A stretch of DNA of 48,239 nucleotides from Methylophaga pinxianii (GTDB lineage Bacteria > Pseudomonadota > Gammaproteobacteria > Nitrosococcales > Methylophagaceae), in assembly GCF_020447225.1 (NCBI RefSeq), contig NZ_JAJAEO010000164.1, forward strand, positions 1 to 48,239. The letters are read 5' to 3'. This document shows positions 26,857 through 35,436 of this stretch, piece by piece (position 1 is the stretch's first letter; every line of letters starts with the position of its first letter). Under the pieces are notes generated by a model that was not told the origin of the DNA, made no database searches, and worked only from the letters and a program-made list of their open reading frames with translations. The translations under genes and the position numbers were made by a program.

Positions 26857-27339
26857 ATGAGCAATATCAAAACCTTTTCAGGTGACTTTTCCGCAAAAGG
26901 TATACGAGTGGGTATCGTAGCAGGCCGTTTCAATGACTTTATTGTTGATAATCTGATTGCTGGTGCGGTGGATACATTATTACGTCATGGTGCTGCGGAA
27001 AAAGATATTGAAATCGCCCGTGTTCCCGGTGCAGTGGAAATTCCTCTGGCGGTACAGCGTATGGGAAAAACAGGTAAGTATGATGCCATCATCGCACTCG
27101 GTGCAGTCATTCGTGGTGGTACTCCTCATTTTGAATATGTTGCCGGTGAATGTTCAAAAGGTTTGGGCCAATTGACTCTGCAACTGGATATTCCAATCTC
27201 GTTTGGAGTATTGACGGTGGATACCATTGAGCAGGCGATTGAACGTGCCGGTACAAAAGCCGGTAACAAAGGGGCCGAAGCTGCCATGGGCACCATTGAA
27301 ATGGTCAATGTATTACGTCAAATCGGAGCTGCCAAGTAA
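26857..27339 (+). CDS. ribH: 6,7-dimethyl-8-ribityllumazine synthase RibH
   Basis: Lumazine synthase of 160 aa, the penultimate enzyme of riboflavin synthesis. It condenses the ribityl pyrimidinedione with dihydroxybutanone phosphate. Motifs: [32 protein letters not shown] near residue 54, [16 protein letters not shown] with the catalytic His, and [18 protein letters not shown]. It begins the standard ribH-nusB-thiL-pgpA block. The usual upstream ribD/ribE/ribBA genes are not present, and no FMN riboswitch is seen. Confidence 0.96.
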   Translation: MSNIKTFSGDFSAKGIRVGIVAGRFNDFIVDNLIAGAVDTLLRHGAAEKDIEIARVPGAVEIPLAVQRMGKTGKYDAIIALGAVIRGGTPHFEYVAGECSKGLGQLTLQLDIPISFGVLTVDTIEQAIERAGTKAGNKGAEAAMGTIEMVNVLRQIGAAK

Positions 27340-27801
27340 ATGGCTGGTGGACTTCCCCGGACCCAGGCTCGACGTGCTGCTGTGCAAGCACTTTATCAAT
27401 CTCTGGTGAATAATCAGGCACCTGAAAAAGATACAATGGATTTTGTTATGGCAGAGTATGCCAATAAAATCGACAAAAACTATTTTCAACTGCTGGTTGA
27501 AGGCGTGACCAAAGAAATGGATAACATCGACGCTGAACTATCCCATGCAGTTGATAGAAGCTTATCTGCTGTTGATCCGGTAGAAGTTTCGGTCCTGCGT
27601 CTGGCGGTTTTTGAATATATGCATCGTCCTGATATTCCATATCGTGTGGTATTAAATGAAGCTGTTGAATTAGCCAAGTCATTTGGCGGTGAACAAGGCC
27701 ACAAGTACGTAAACGGTGTGTTGGATAAAATGGGCGCCCGTTTACGTCAGGTTGAGTATCAAGCTGCCAAAGCTGCTCGCGCTCAGAAAAAAGCGAATTG
27801 A
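27340..27801 (+). CDS. nusB: transcription antitermination factor NusB
   Basis: NusB of 153 aa. It binds boxA RNA with NusE (S10) in rRNA antitermination. Motifs: RTQARRAAVQALYQSLVN at the start, DRSLSAVDPVEVSVLRLAVF in the middle and YRVVLNEAVELAKSFGGEQG near residue 105. The ATG follows the ribH stop with no gap, so translation is coupled. The C-terminal tail is Ala/Lys-rich. A short hairpin follows the gene. Confidence 0.96.
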   Translation: MAGGLPRTQARRAAVQALYQSLVNNQAPEKDTMDFVMAEYANKIDKNYFQLLVEGVTKEMDNIDAELSHAVDRSLSAVDPVEVSVLRLAVFEYMHRPDIPYRVVLNEAVELAKSFGGEQGHKYVNGVLDKMGARLRQVEYQAAKAARAQKKAN

Positions 27802-27807
27802 TTAATT

Positions 27808-27843
27808 GCCCCGAAAAGATGAACCCATCCAAACGGGGCTTTT
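27808..27843 (+). terminator. weak terminator-like hairpin between nusB and thiL
   Basis: GCCCCG (27808-27813) pairs with CGGGGC (27834-27839) and is followed by TTTT. The 20-base loop makes it weaker than usual. It ends six bases before the thiL ATG, so it may instead tune thiL translation or cause partial termination. Confidence 0.5.
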
Positions 27844-27848
27844 CCTGA

Positions 27849-28823
27849 ATGAAACCATCTCCCGAATTTTCATTGATCCAGCAATATTTTCAAGCATTAA
27901 CGATGCGCCGTGCAGATGTGATTGTCGGCGTTGGCGATGATTGTGCTGTTTTAGATAATCCGCAAGATTGCTTTACCGCTATTTCCATCGATACGTTGGT
28001 ACAAGGCATACACTTTTTTGCCGATGTGGATCCTTATCGTTTAGGTATCAAGGCATTGGCGGTCAACCTCAGTGATCTAGCCGCTATGGGCGCAAAACCA
28101 GCATGGTTTACGCTGGCATTAACCTTACCGGAAATTAATGATGACTGGCTAAAACAGTTTTCGGCCGGTTTAGCAGATATCGCTAATGATTATCAGATTC
28201 AGCTGGTTGGCGGGGATACCACCCGCGGTCCTTTAACTATTACTATTCAGGTGCATGGACATGTACCTAAAGATAACCTTCTGCAACGAAACGCCGCCAA
28301 AGCCTCGGATTTAATTTGTGTGACCGGATGCCTGGGGGATGCTGCCGCCGGTCTTCAATATCGGTTGGGACAACTTGATACGACGCTATTGACTGATGCG
28401 GATATAGGTTATTTGCTGCAACGTCTAGAAATGCCTACACCACGTAATCAAATCGGTGAGCAGTTGGTGGGAGCAGCTCATGCTGCAATTGATATTTCAG
28501 ATGGTTTGCTGGCAGATTTGAATCATATTCTGACGGCCAGTAACAGAGGGGCAAAGCTGGATCTATCGGCTTTACCTTTATCTGTTGCATTGCAAAAATT
28601 ACCTGAAGAAGTCGCGACCCAGTTGGCATTGACCGGTGGTGATGATTATGAATTATGTTTTACCGCAACGGCAGACAATGTCATGTTGATTAAACGACAA
28701 TTTCCTGGGCTGATTCAAGTGATTGGTGAAATCACTGATAAAGCAGGTTTGTTTTTTCGGAATGCCCAAGGCGAGTGGCAGGGATTCTCAGAAATAAAGG
28801 CGGGCTATGACCATTTCTCTTAA
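27849..28823 (+). CDS. thiL: thiamine-monophosphate kinase ThiL
   Basis: ThiL of 324 aa, which phosphorylates thiamine monophosphate to TPP. Motifs: VGDDCAVLD (Mg/ATP site), AISIDTLVQGIHF, LAVNLSDLAAMGAKPAWFTL near residue 78, LVGGDTTRGPLTI and AAIDISDGLLADL. The Gly/Asp pattern is that of the PurM/ThiL ATP-binding family. The start is close to the upstream hairpin and lacks a strong ribosome site. It overlaps pgpA by 17 bases. It would complete TPP formation from TMP, complementing the thiamine uptake operon elsewhere in the window. Confidence 0.96.
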   Translation: MKPSPEFSLIQQYFQALTMRRADVIVGVGDDCAVLDNPQDCFTAISIDTLVQGIHFFADVDPYRLGIKALAVNLSDLAAMGAKPAWFTLALTLPEINDDWLKQFSAGLADIANDYQIQLVGGDTTRGPLTITIQVHGHVPKDNLLQRNAAKASDLICVTGCLGDAAAGLQYRLGQLDTTLLTDADIGYLLQRLEMPTPRNQIGEQLVGAAHAAIDISDGLLADLNHILTASNRGAKLDLSALPLSVALQKLPEEVATQLALTGGDDYELCFTATADNVMLIKRQFPGLIQVIGEITDKAGLFFRNAQGEWQGFSEIKAGYDHFS

Positions 28824-29295
28824 CAAGATAAGCTTTCTGGACTTACTCAAAAGACCGGTGTGTTTGCTTGCCTACGGATTCGGGGCGGGTCTATCACCCA
28901 AAGCGCCCGGAACCATCGGGACAATTGTGGCGCTGCCCATTTATTGGTTGCTGCGTGATCTCGACTTGATCAGGTATTTGCTGATTACCGTGATAGCGTT
29001 TATTGCCGGAGTTTGGATTTGTCAGCAAGCAGTCAATTGGTTGAAACAGGATGATCCTTCTTCTGTGGTATGGGATGAAATTGTCGGTTATCTGGTGACA
29101 ATGATAGCCGCACCAGCAGGCTGGCAATGGATGTTACTGGGATTTGTCTTATTCAGGGTATTTGATATTTGGAAACCTTGGCCGGTGTCACTGGCTGATC
29201 GCAAGCTACATGGTGGCTTTGGCATTATGGTTGACGATGTGATCGCGGGTATATTTGCTGCAGCGGCCTTACAGTTTTGTCATTACATGCTCTGA
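28807..29295 (+). CDS. pgpA: phosphatidylglycerophosphatase A (PgpA)
   Basis: Membrane enzyme of 162 aa that dephosphorylates phosphatidylglycerol phosphate. Motifs: YGFGAGLSPKAPGTIGTIVA (residues 20-39), DDPSSVVWDEIVGYLV with the metal-binding Asp/Glu, RVFDIWKPWPVSLADRKLHG and IMVDDVIAGIFAA. Four hydrophobic segments are visible. It overlaps thiL, as in many gammaproteobacteria. No strong terminator is seen before the convergent PfkB gene. Confidence 0.95.
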   Translation: MTISLNKISFLDLLKRPVCLLAYGFGAGLSPKAPGTIGTIVALPIYWLLRDLDLIRYLLITVIAFIAGVWICQQAVNWLKQDDPSSVVWDEIVGYLVTMIAAPAGWQWMLLGFVLFRVFDIWKPWPVSLADRKLHGGFGIMVDDVIAGIFAAAALQFCHYML

Positions 29296-29330
29296 AACTG
29301 CCCTCAGACAGTCCCAGAGCTTATAATCAG

Positions 29331-30266
29331 TTAGCTGAGGCGCATACCAAAGTTTTGTTCAAAGCGTGCTGCAAAGCTTTCAGCTGTAAATTGATGATTC
29401 TGCGTACCATGATGTTCGATTTTAATAGCACCCAGTAATGATGCGATACGCCCAGTCATCTCCCAATCCTTGCCATGCTGGATGCCATGCAGCAACCCGG
29501 CACGATAGGCATCACCACAACCAGTCGGATCCACGACTTTTTCGGCTTTAGCGCATGGAATATCAATGCGTTTACCTTCTGTATAAATATGTGAACCCTG
29601 CGCACCTCTTGTGATGATCAGGGCGTCAACTAATTTGGCAATTTCTTCAGATGGCAGACCGGTTCTGTCTTCAAATAACTGGGCTTCATAATCATTAAGG
29701 GCAATATAAGAAGCCAGACGGGCGAACTGCAGCAGATCCTCACCGTTAAACATGGGCAGTCCCTGGCCTGGATCAAAAATAAAAGGAATTCCTGCATCGG
29801 CAAATTGTTGGGCATGTTGAATCATGCCGTCACGACCATCAGGCGCAATAATACCTAGCGTAATATTTTGTGCCTCGTTGATGTTCGTTTCATGAGCCAG
29901 ATTCATTGCGCCAGGATGGAAAGCAGTAATCTGGTTGTCGTCGATATCGGTCGTGATATAGGCTTGAGCTGTAAAATGATTCTCTTTGACATGGACATGG
30001 CGTCTATTAATAGCGTACTTGTCCATCCAGGCTGCATAAGCCGCAAAGTCACTCCCCACAGTTCCCATTGGGACCGGATTATCACCCAGCATTTTCATGT
30101 TGTATGCAATATTACCGGCGCAACCACCAAACTCGCGACGCAATTCCGGCACAAGAAATGACACATTCAACATATGCACTTTGTCCGGCAGAATATGATT
30201 TTTGAATTGATCTGGAAACACCATAATATTGTCGTAGGCAAATGAGCCACAGATAAGTACCGACAT
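29331..30266 (-). CDS. PfkB-family sugar/nucleoside kinase
   Basis: Ribokinase-fold kinase of 311 aa. The N-terminal part has REFGGCAGNIAYNMKMLG (substrate side) and MGTVGSDFAAYAAWM. The C-terminal PfkB signature DPTGCGDAYRAGLLHG contains the catalytic Asp and the anion-hole glycines. A similar group is annotated as adenosine kinase, and that is the best guess for substrate, but fructose or other sugar kinases share the fold. It follows rnd by only 4 bases on the leftward strand, so both are co-transcribed. Confidence 0.82.
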   Translation of the reverse strand: MSVLICGSFAYDNIMVFPDQFKNHILPDKVHMLNVSFLVPELRREFGGCAGNIAYNMKMLGDNPVPMGTVGSDFAAYAAWMDKYAINRRHVHVKENHFTAQAYITTDIDDNQITAFHPGAMNLAHETNINEAQNITLGIIAPDGRDGMIQHAQQFADAGIPFIFDPGQGLPMFNGEDLLQFARLASYIALNDYEAQLFEDRTGLPSEEIAKLVDALIITRGAQGSHIYTEGKRIDIPCAKAEKVVDPTGCGDAYRAGLLHGIQHGKDWEMTGRIASLLGAIKIEHHGTQNHQFTAESFAARFEQNFGMRLS

Positions 30267-30270
30267 GTTG

Positions 30271-31419
30271 CTATACCTCTTGTGTGTGAATTTGTTGTGT
30301 ATCAGCAGTGACTGATAGGTGACCTTCGATAAATGCGGTCAGATGATGCCCGACGATTTGATTGCGCCAACCTTGTAATAAAGGCAGATCCTTCTCACCA
30401 CGTACCAGTTTTTCTATATCTTTACGGCTGGCGACAGCAATTGGCGTAATAGATTGCTCATCACAGAATTTACGTAATAATGCCATCAACGCATCAATAA
30501 GTGCTTCTTGCTGATTACTTAATGGTTCAGGTTTGAGCAATATGGGCCATTGCTCGGCAGGTGTCTGTTTTGCCTTACTGATGACTTCAATAATGGCTCG
30601 TCCACTTCGCTCGATATCGCGTGCCTCAATACCGCGGATTTGACTGAGTTTTTCCAACTTTTCCGGTGCAAATCGTGCCAGATCCAGCATGACTTCGTCT
30701 TTAAGAATCCAACGTCTTGGTCGATCCCTGTCCATCGCACGTTGTTCACGCCATGCAGCTAACTGTTGCAATACAGCGAGTTGTACACCCTTTAACTTAC
30801 CGGCACCACGAATTTTACGCCAAATGGTTTCTGGGTCTGCAATGTAATTAGCTGAATCAGACAGGGCGGCAAAATCTTCCTTAAGCCATTCCGTACGGTG
30901 TTGTTTTTCCAGATCAGCGGACATTTGATGATATAACTCACGCAGGTAACGTACGTCATCTGCTGCATATTCCAATTGTTCTGCACTTAATGGGCGCTGC
31001 GTCCAATCTGCACGAGAATGGGCTTTATCCAGGTTGACGTCCAGTCGTTGTTTGACCAGATTGCCATAGCCGATTTGATCACCATCGCCGAGAATCGTCG
31101 CCGCTAATTGTGTATCAAACAGGTTGGGGGGAAGACTGTTTTTTAACAAAAAAAACAATTCCAGATCCTGCCGTGCAGCATGAAAAACCAGTGTTATATC
31201 GGGCTGATACAGCAGATCAAGCAAAGGAGTGAGATCTTTTATCGCAATCGGATCGATGCATGCAATAACGTTGTCATTGGCAATCTGGATCAGACAAAGT
31301 TGCGGGTAATAGGTTTTTTCGCGCAGAAATTCGGTATCGATCGCCAGCCATTTGCTGTGCTGAATTTCTGTACAAAATTGTGTTAGAGCCGCTTCCGAAT
31401 CAATGTAAAGAACAGTCAT
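30271..31419 (-). CDS. rnd: ribonuclease D
   Basis: 3'-5' exoribonuclease of 382 aa that trims tRNA precursors. The DEDDy exonuclease motifs are LAIDTEFLREKTYYPQL (Exo I, residues 26-42), FHAARQDLELFF (Exo II) and YAADDVRYLRELY (Exo III with Tyr). An HRDC domain follows at about 210-290 (LQQLAAWREQRAMDRDRPR), with a second helical region after it. Length is normal for RNase D. The PfkB gene follows at once. Confidence 0.95.
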   Translation of the reverse strand: MTVLYIDSEAALTQFCTEIQHSKWLAIDTEFLREKTYYPQLCLIQIANDNVIACIDPIAIKDLTPLLDLLYQPDITLVFHAARQDLELFFLLKNSLPPNLFDTQLAATILGDGDQIGYGNLVKQRLDVNLDKAHSRADWTQRPLSAEQLEYAADDVRYLRELYHQMSADLEKQHRTEWLKEDFAALSDSANYIADPETIWRKIRGAGKLKGVQLAVLQQLAAWREQRAMDRDRPRRWILKDEVMLDLARFAPEKLEKLSQIRGIEARDIERSGRAIIEVISKAKQTPAEQWPILLKPEPLSNQQEALIDALMALLRKFCDEQSITPIAVASRKDIEKLVRGEKDLPLLQGWRNQIVGHHLTAFIEGHLSVTADTQQIHTQEV

Positions 31420-31456
31420 GTTATCCAGCTAAAAAAAGCGGTCAGTATAACTGTTT

Positions 31457-32347
31457 TTAAAGGATATTGCGGGCGTGTACCTGGGTCAGTACCTGTTCAA
31501 TAGCTTCGATGATAATTTCAGGTTGTTCATGCGGAATTGCGTGACCACTTCGGTTGGCAAACATATGGGTACTGATAGGTGATAAGCGTGACAGATCCTG
31601 CTGTAAATCAATCCAGGTTTTTTCTCGTTGTTGCTGGCCTATATCACCAAACCATTCAGGTTTGCCACGACTGATTACAATGAGTGGAACGGTGGGTAAT
31701 GCTGAATTTTTTTGTAACTGGACTGAGCTCTCATCCAGTGCGGAAATTTCAGCTCTTGCTGCATGAAATGCGCGCTCACGTAATACCGGTGCTTTGTTGG
31801 CATGGGCAGTGCTATCCGTCGATTTTGGCAAAATCATAATAGTGCCACGGCGATTAAAGTTATTTGGTAATTTGATTTGGAATTGTGTGTATTGATCCTC
31901 ATGAGAGGCATCCACTAAAACCATACCCGCTACCATCTGAGGATTGTTTGCTGCAAAAATCCGGATGTTATACCCACCAAAAGAATGACCAACCAGAATG
32001 TAGGGGGGCGGAACTTCGGCTTGTATAAGCAGCTCTTCCAGCTCTTGAGCAATTCTATTACTGGTACGTGGTGATGGACCAAAATCACTCCAGCCATAAC
32101 CGGGGCGATCAAATACACAAATACGAGCAGAACTGGACACAGCTTTTTGAATCGGCAGCCAATCAGTGGAATCATCTCCCAGCCCCACATCGACTATGAC
32201 TGTGGGACTGCCTGACCCCATACAGTGGATATGCAACTGATAGCCACCGATATCAAAACGTTGGCCAGGAATCGCAGGAAATTCAGCAGCGATTAACGGT
32301 GCGGAAACGGACCAAAACACTAACAGAGGCCAGATCAACGCTTTCAT
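31457..32347 (-). CDS. secreted alpha/beta hydrolase
   Basis: Protein of 296 aa with a signal peptide (MKALIWPLLVFWSVSAPLIA, cut near AAEF), so it acts in the periplasm or outside. The fold is alpha/beta hydrolase: oxyanion region VIVDVGLGDDSTDW, nucleophile elbow LVGHSFGGYNIRIF with Ser near residue 122, likely acid in VLVDASHEDQY, and the His in RSGHAIPHEQPE. The substrate is unknown; esters are most likely. It stands alone on the leftward strand between rnd and the glutaredoxin-like gene, with a gap on each side. Confidence 0.82.
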   Translation of the reverse strand: MKALIWPLLVFWSVSAPLIAAEFPAIPGQRFDIGGYQLHIHCMGSGSPTVIVDVGLGDDSTDWLPIQKAVSSSARICVFDRPGYGWSDFGPSPRTSNRIAQELEELLIQAEVPPPYILVGHSFGGYNIRIFAANNPQMVAGMVLVDASHEDQYTQFQIKLPNNFNRRGTIMILPKSTDSTAHANKAPVLRERAFHAARAEISALDESSVQLQKNSALPTVPLIVISRGKPEWFGDIGQQQREKTWIDLQQDLSRLSPISTHMFANRSGHAIPHEQPEIIIEAIEQVLTQVHARNIL

Positions 32348-32402
32348 TCATTAGCTCCGATGCGATTCACATAAACAGTTATGTTAAGAGCTGCAGCAGG
32401 TA

Positions 32403-32654
32403 TTAAAGTTCCACGTAATTTGAAGCGATTTTATGCAAAATGTCATTTTGATTAAATGGCCAGTTCAGCTCACTTTGGTCGGGAAATTTTATGACAGGAA
32501 TACGCACTCCATATTGTTCCACCAACATTTCATCATCACCGATTTCAACCACATCTACAGTAATCTGAGCAGCCAGGGGTAAGGTTTTAATCTGTTCAAC
32601 TGCAAGATCGCATAAATGACATCCTGCCGTTGAAAATAATTGCAGTTCGATCAT
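32403..32654 (-). CDS. glutaredoxin-like protein (DUF836 family)
   Basis: Small thioredoxin-fold protein of 83 aa. The redox motif CHLC is at residues 12-15 (STAGCHLCDLA), and the cis-Pro is in GVRIPVIKF near residue 53. The family is usually annotated as glutaredoxin-family or DUF836; its partner is unknown. The ATG overlaps the stop of moaB by four bases, so the two are translated together. Confidence 0.85.
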   Translation of the reverse strand: MIELQLFSTAGCHLCDLAVEQIKTLPLAAQITVDVVEIGDDEMLVEQYGVRIPVIKFPDQSELNWPFNQNDILHKIASNYVEL

Positions 32655-33166
32655 TTTTCGCGTAACCGGGGGATAAGTTCAACAAAATTACAAGGGCGGT
32701 GACGGATATCAAGCTGGTGCTGTAGTATGTCATCCCAGCCGGTTTTACAGGCACCCGACGAGCCCGGCAGACAGAAAATAAAAGTACCGTTTGCCACACC
32801 GGCAATCGCTCTTGATTGCACTGTAGAGGTTCGGATGAGGTCATAAGAAATTTGGCGAAACAGTTCACCAAATCCTGTGATTTCTTTATCAAATAATACT
32901 TGAACGGCTTCTGGCGTTCCGTCTCGACCCGTCAGTCCGGTTCCGCCCGTAGTGATAACGACATCAACCTGCTCATCGCATATCCATTGGGAAACAATGG
33001 CTCGGATTTGATAAATATCATCGGCCACAATTTGCTTATCCGCCAGTTCATGTCCGGCAGCAATCACTCTGTCTTGTAAGGTTTTACCGGAAACATCATC
33101 GACTTCTGTACGAGAATCTGAGATGGTTAAAATGGCAATTTTGACGGCAATAAAGTCTTGTTCCAT
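32651..33166 (-). CDS. moaB: molybdenum cofactor biosynthesis protein MoaB
   Basis: MoaB/Mog family protein of 171 aa. Motifs: ILTISDSRTEVDDVSGKTL at the N-terminus, VDVVITTGGTGLTGRDGTPE near residue 70, and IFCLPGSSGACKTGWDDIL in the C-terminal third. The family adenylates molybdopterin (Mog/Cnx1G) or has a less clear role (E. coli MoaB). No other moa or moe genes are near. It is divergent from the OmpA-family gene and in an overlap pair with the glutaredoxin-like gene. Confidence 0.92.
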   Translation of the reverse strand: MEQDFIAVKIAILTISDSRTEVDDVSGKTLQDRVIAAGHELADKQIVADDIYQIRAIVSQWICDEQVDVVITTGGTGLTGRDGTPEAVQVLFDKEITGFGELFRQISYDLIRTSTVQSRAIAGVANGTFIFCLPGSSGACKTGWDDILQHQLDIRHRPCNFVELIPRLREK

Positions 33167-33261
33167 TAGTCGTAGTGCTCAAATGTAAAGAATTGAAAAC
33201 AAGTATAGCCACCCTATAACCAAGGGTCTAGAATGCAATGCCGTAGTGAGGAGTTATAAAA

Positions 33262-33942
33262 ATGAAAAAAGTTTTATTAGTATCAGCGATTTCATCAGCA
33301 CTCATCTTGTCGGGATGTGCCACGGACGATCCGAATATGCGCACGAAACGCGGTGCAGCAATTGGTGCCGCCGCGGGCTCTCTCATTGGTTATGCAATCG
33401 ATGATGGTGCTGGTGGTGTTATTGCCGGCGCAGCAGTGGGAACATTGGCAGGCGCGGGCGTTGGCCGTTATATGGATAATCAGCAGCGTGAAATGAATCA
33501 GGCCTTGGCGGATGAACAGGCGCGGAATGAATTGCAAATTCAGCAATTGCAGGATGAATCGTTAAAAATCGATATTTCCAATGAAGTGTCTTTTGATTTT
33601 GATAGCTCAGCCATCAAACCCGCTTTTGAACCGACATTGAATAAAGTCGCGGATGTTTTACAACGTTATCCTAAAACAATTATTCACGTTATCGGCCATA
33701 CCGACAGCAAAGGTTCAGAAAGTTACAACCAACAACTATCTGAACGCAGAGCACAATCGGTGACAAATTATTTTGCAACCCGTGGTGTGATGCAGGAGCG
33801 ACTGGTTCCAATGGGACGCGGTGAACTTGAGCCACGTGCCACTAATGACACAGAAGCCGGACGGCAGTTGAATCGTCGTGTAGAAATTATTGTTAAACCT
33901 ATTGTTGAGGGACAGGAAGCTGAAGCCTACCAAACGCCGTAA
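33262..33942 (+). CDS. OmpA-family lipoprotein with glycine-zipper domain
   Basis: Envelope protein of 226 aa. A signal with lipobox ILSGC puts the lipidated Cys at residue 19. A Gly/Ala-rich zipper follows (GAAIGAAAGSLIGYAIDDGA and IAGAAVGTLAGAGVG, residues about 31-73), then a short helical linker. The OmpA-C peptidoglycan-binding domain (SFDFDSSAIKP, HVIGHTDSKGSESYNQQLSE, NRRVEI) fills residues 105-215. The Asp and Arg that grip diaminopimelate are present. It resembles YiaD-like proteins. A good AGGAG site precedes the ATG. The last 50 bases overlap the open frame of rlmB. Confidence 0.9.
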   Translation: MKKVLLVSAISSALILSGCATDDPNMRTKRGAAIGAAAGSLIGYAIDDGAGGVIAGAAVGTLAGAGVGRYMDNQQREMNQALADEQARNELQIQQLQDESLKIDISNEVSFDFDSSAIKPAFEPTLNKVADVLQRYPKTIIHVIGHTDSKGSESYNQQLSERRAQSVTNYFATRGVMQERLVPMGRGELEPRATNDTEAGRQLNRRVEIIVKPIVEGQEAEAYQTP

Positions 33943-34708
33943 AGGCACATCTGAAAGACATCAGACACCATCGCAAGATCTGATTTTTGGTTTGCATGCA
34001 GTACAGGCGGCTCTGGAGTCGCCTGTATCACGAGTAGCCGAAATTTGGGTGGCTGATGAACGCCATGATCAACGAGTTGAAACTATTTATAAGTTAGCGG
34101 GTGATTTGGGGATACGTTTACATAAAACTCAACGTCAGCAACTGGATGAAATGGTGCCTGAAAATCGACATCAGGGCTGTGTAGCACGTTGTCATCCATT
34201 AGCCACACTGGATGAATCTGACCTGGATGTTTTACTGGATAACCTGCAACAGACACCATTTTTGTTGATTTTAGATGGTGTGCAAGATCCGCATAATCTG
34301 GGGGCTTGTTTACGAACAGCTGAAGCCGCTGGCGCGCATGCTGTGATTGCGCCTAAAGATCGTGCATCAGGCTTGACGCCGACAGCAATAAAGATTTCCA
34401 GTGGAGCTGCAGAACGCCTGCCATTTATTCAGGTAACCAACCTTGCGCGAGTTTTACGCGATCTGCAACAACGCGGCATCTGGCTAGTCGGTACCTCGGG
34501 TGACTCAGAAATGAGTTTATATCAAGCTGATCTCAAAGGACCTCTAGCAATCATACTGGGAGCCGAGGGGCAGGGTATTCGGCGGTTAACCCGCGATCAT
34601 TGTGATCAGGTTATGTATATCCCGATGCAAGGTGCTGCTGAAAGTCTCAACGTATCTGTCGCTGCAGGTGTCTGCTTATTTGAAGCAGATCGTCAACGTC
34701 GCTTGTGA
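33890..34708 (+). CDS. rlmB: 23S rRNA (guanosine-2'-O-)-methyltransferase RlmB
   Basis: SPOUT methyltransferase that methylates G2251 of 23S rRNA. The N-terminal substrate-binding domain has LIFGLHAVQAALESP. The trefoil-knot motifs are LDGVQDPHNLGACLRTAEAA, LGAEGQGIRRLTRDHC and IPMQGAAESLNVSVAAG. The start is uncertain: no ATG exists upstream of the conserved core. The open frame begins at TTG 33890 inside the OmpA-family gene; TTG 33905 or a CTG at 33920 after GACAGGAAG are also possible. The first 20 residues are basic and probably disordered. Overlap implies translational coupling. Confidence 0.92.
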   Translation: MLNLLLRDRKLKPTKRRKGTSERHQTPSQDLIFGLHAVQAALESPVSRVAEIWVADERHDQRVETIYKLAGDLGIRLHKTQRQQLDEMVPENRHQGCVARCHPLATLDESDLDVLLDNLQQTPFLLILDGVQDPHNLGACLRTAEAAGAHAVIAPKDRASGLTPTAIKISSGAAERLPFIQVTNLARVLRDLQQRGIWLVGTSGDSEMSLYQADLKGPLAIILGAEGQGIRRLTRDHCDQVMYIPMQGAAESLNVSVAAGVCLFEADRQRRL

Positions 34709-34763
34709 GCAGCTACTAAAATAAAGTAAAATGCCAGATTACCTTTGATAGGTAAAACTCCTT

Positions 34764-34811
34764 GCTTTCTGAAATTTTTCAGTAAGCTGTATAAACCGTG
34801 AGGAGCTCAAA
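34764..34811 (+). promoter_or_regulatory. candidate S6:S18 autoregulatory leader of rpsF
   Basis: A hairpin GCTT-CTGAA / TTCAG-AAGC (34764-34787, one T:T mismatch) is followed by ACCGTGAGGAGCT. The CCG and GGA elements directly before the start resemble the rpsF leader motif that mimics the S6:S18 site on 16S rRNA. The same GAGGAG is the ribosome site, so binding could block translation. Confidence 0.45.
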
Positions 34812-35156
34812 TTGAGACATTACGAAATCGTGTTTCTGGTCCACCCTGATCAGAGCGAACAAGTGCCTGGTATGATCGAGCGCTATACCCAAACATTGAC
34901 TGCTGCTGGCGGTCAGGTTCACCGTCTGGAAGACTGGGGTCGTCGTCAGTTAGCTTACCCAATCAATAAAGTTCACAAAGCACATTATGTGTTGATGAAT
35001 GTTGAATGTGGTGTTGAGCAATTGAATGAAGTCACTACGGCTTTCCGTTTTAATGATGCCGTTATTCGTCACCTTGTCGTCAGCATGGACGAAGCTGTTA
35101 CAGAAGCTTCACCAATGATGCGCAAAGACGACGAAAAACCCGCTTCACAAGCCTAA
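34812..35156 (+). CDS. rpsF: 30S ribosomal protein S6
   Basis: Ribosomal protein S6 of 114 aa ([20 protein letters not shown] at the start, then [16 protein letters not shown] near residue 40 and [10 protein letters not shown]). It binds the 16S central domain with S18. The start is TTG at 34812, eight bases after GAGGAG; no in-frame ATG fits the family N-terminus, and a weak start codon on a ribosomal protein gene suggests translational control. The tail is acidic and Ala/Ser-rich. It leads the rpsF-rpsR-DUF2232-rplI operon. Confidence 0.96.
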   Translation: MRHYEIVFLVHPDQSEQVPGMIERYTQTLTAAGGQVHRLEDWGRRQLAYPINKVHKAHYVLMNVECGVEQLNEVTTAFRFNDAVIRHLVVSMDEAVTEASPMMRKDDEKPASQA

Positions 35157-35171
35157 TCAGGAGATATCACG

Positions 35172-35399
35172 ATGGCACGTTTTTTCAGACGTAGAAAATT
35201 TTGTCGTTTCACTGCCGAAGGTGTGAAACAAATTGATTATAAAGATGTAAACCTGCTTAAAAATTTCGTTACTGAAACAGGCAAGATCGTTCCAAGTCGA
35301 ATTACCGGTACTAAAGCTCGTTACCAGCGTCAGCTGTCAACTTGTGTTAAACGTGCACGGTTTTTGGCATTGCTGCCTTACTGTGACATGCACAAGTAA
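35172..35399 (+). CDS. rpsR: 30S ribosomal protein S18
   Basis: Ribosomal protein S18 of 75 aa, basic, with the usual [12 protein letters not shown] start, the central [19 protein letters not shown] and the [14 protein letters not shown] core. It pairs with S6 on the 30S platform. The ATG follows AGGAG by 7-8 bases and lies 15 bases after the rpsF stop. Length is normal. Confidence 0.97.
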   Translation: MARFFRRRKFCRFTAEGVKQIDYKDVNLLKNFVTETGKIVPSRITGTKARYQRQLSTCVKRARFLALLPYCDMHK

Positions 35400-35436
35400 T
35401 TTAGCCGCTTAGTTGAAACGTCAAAATTAAATATTT

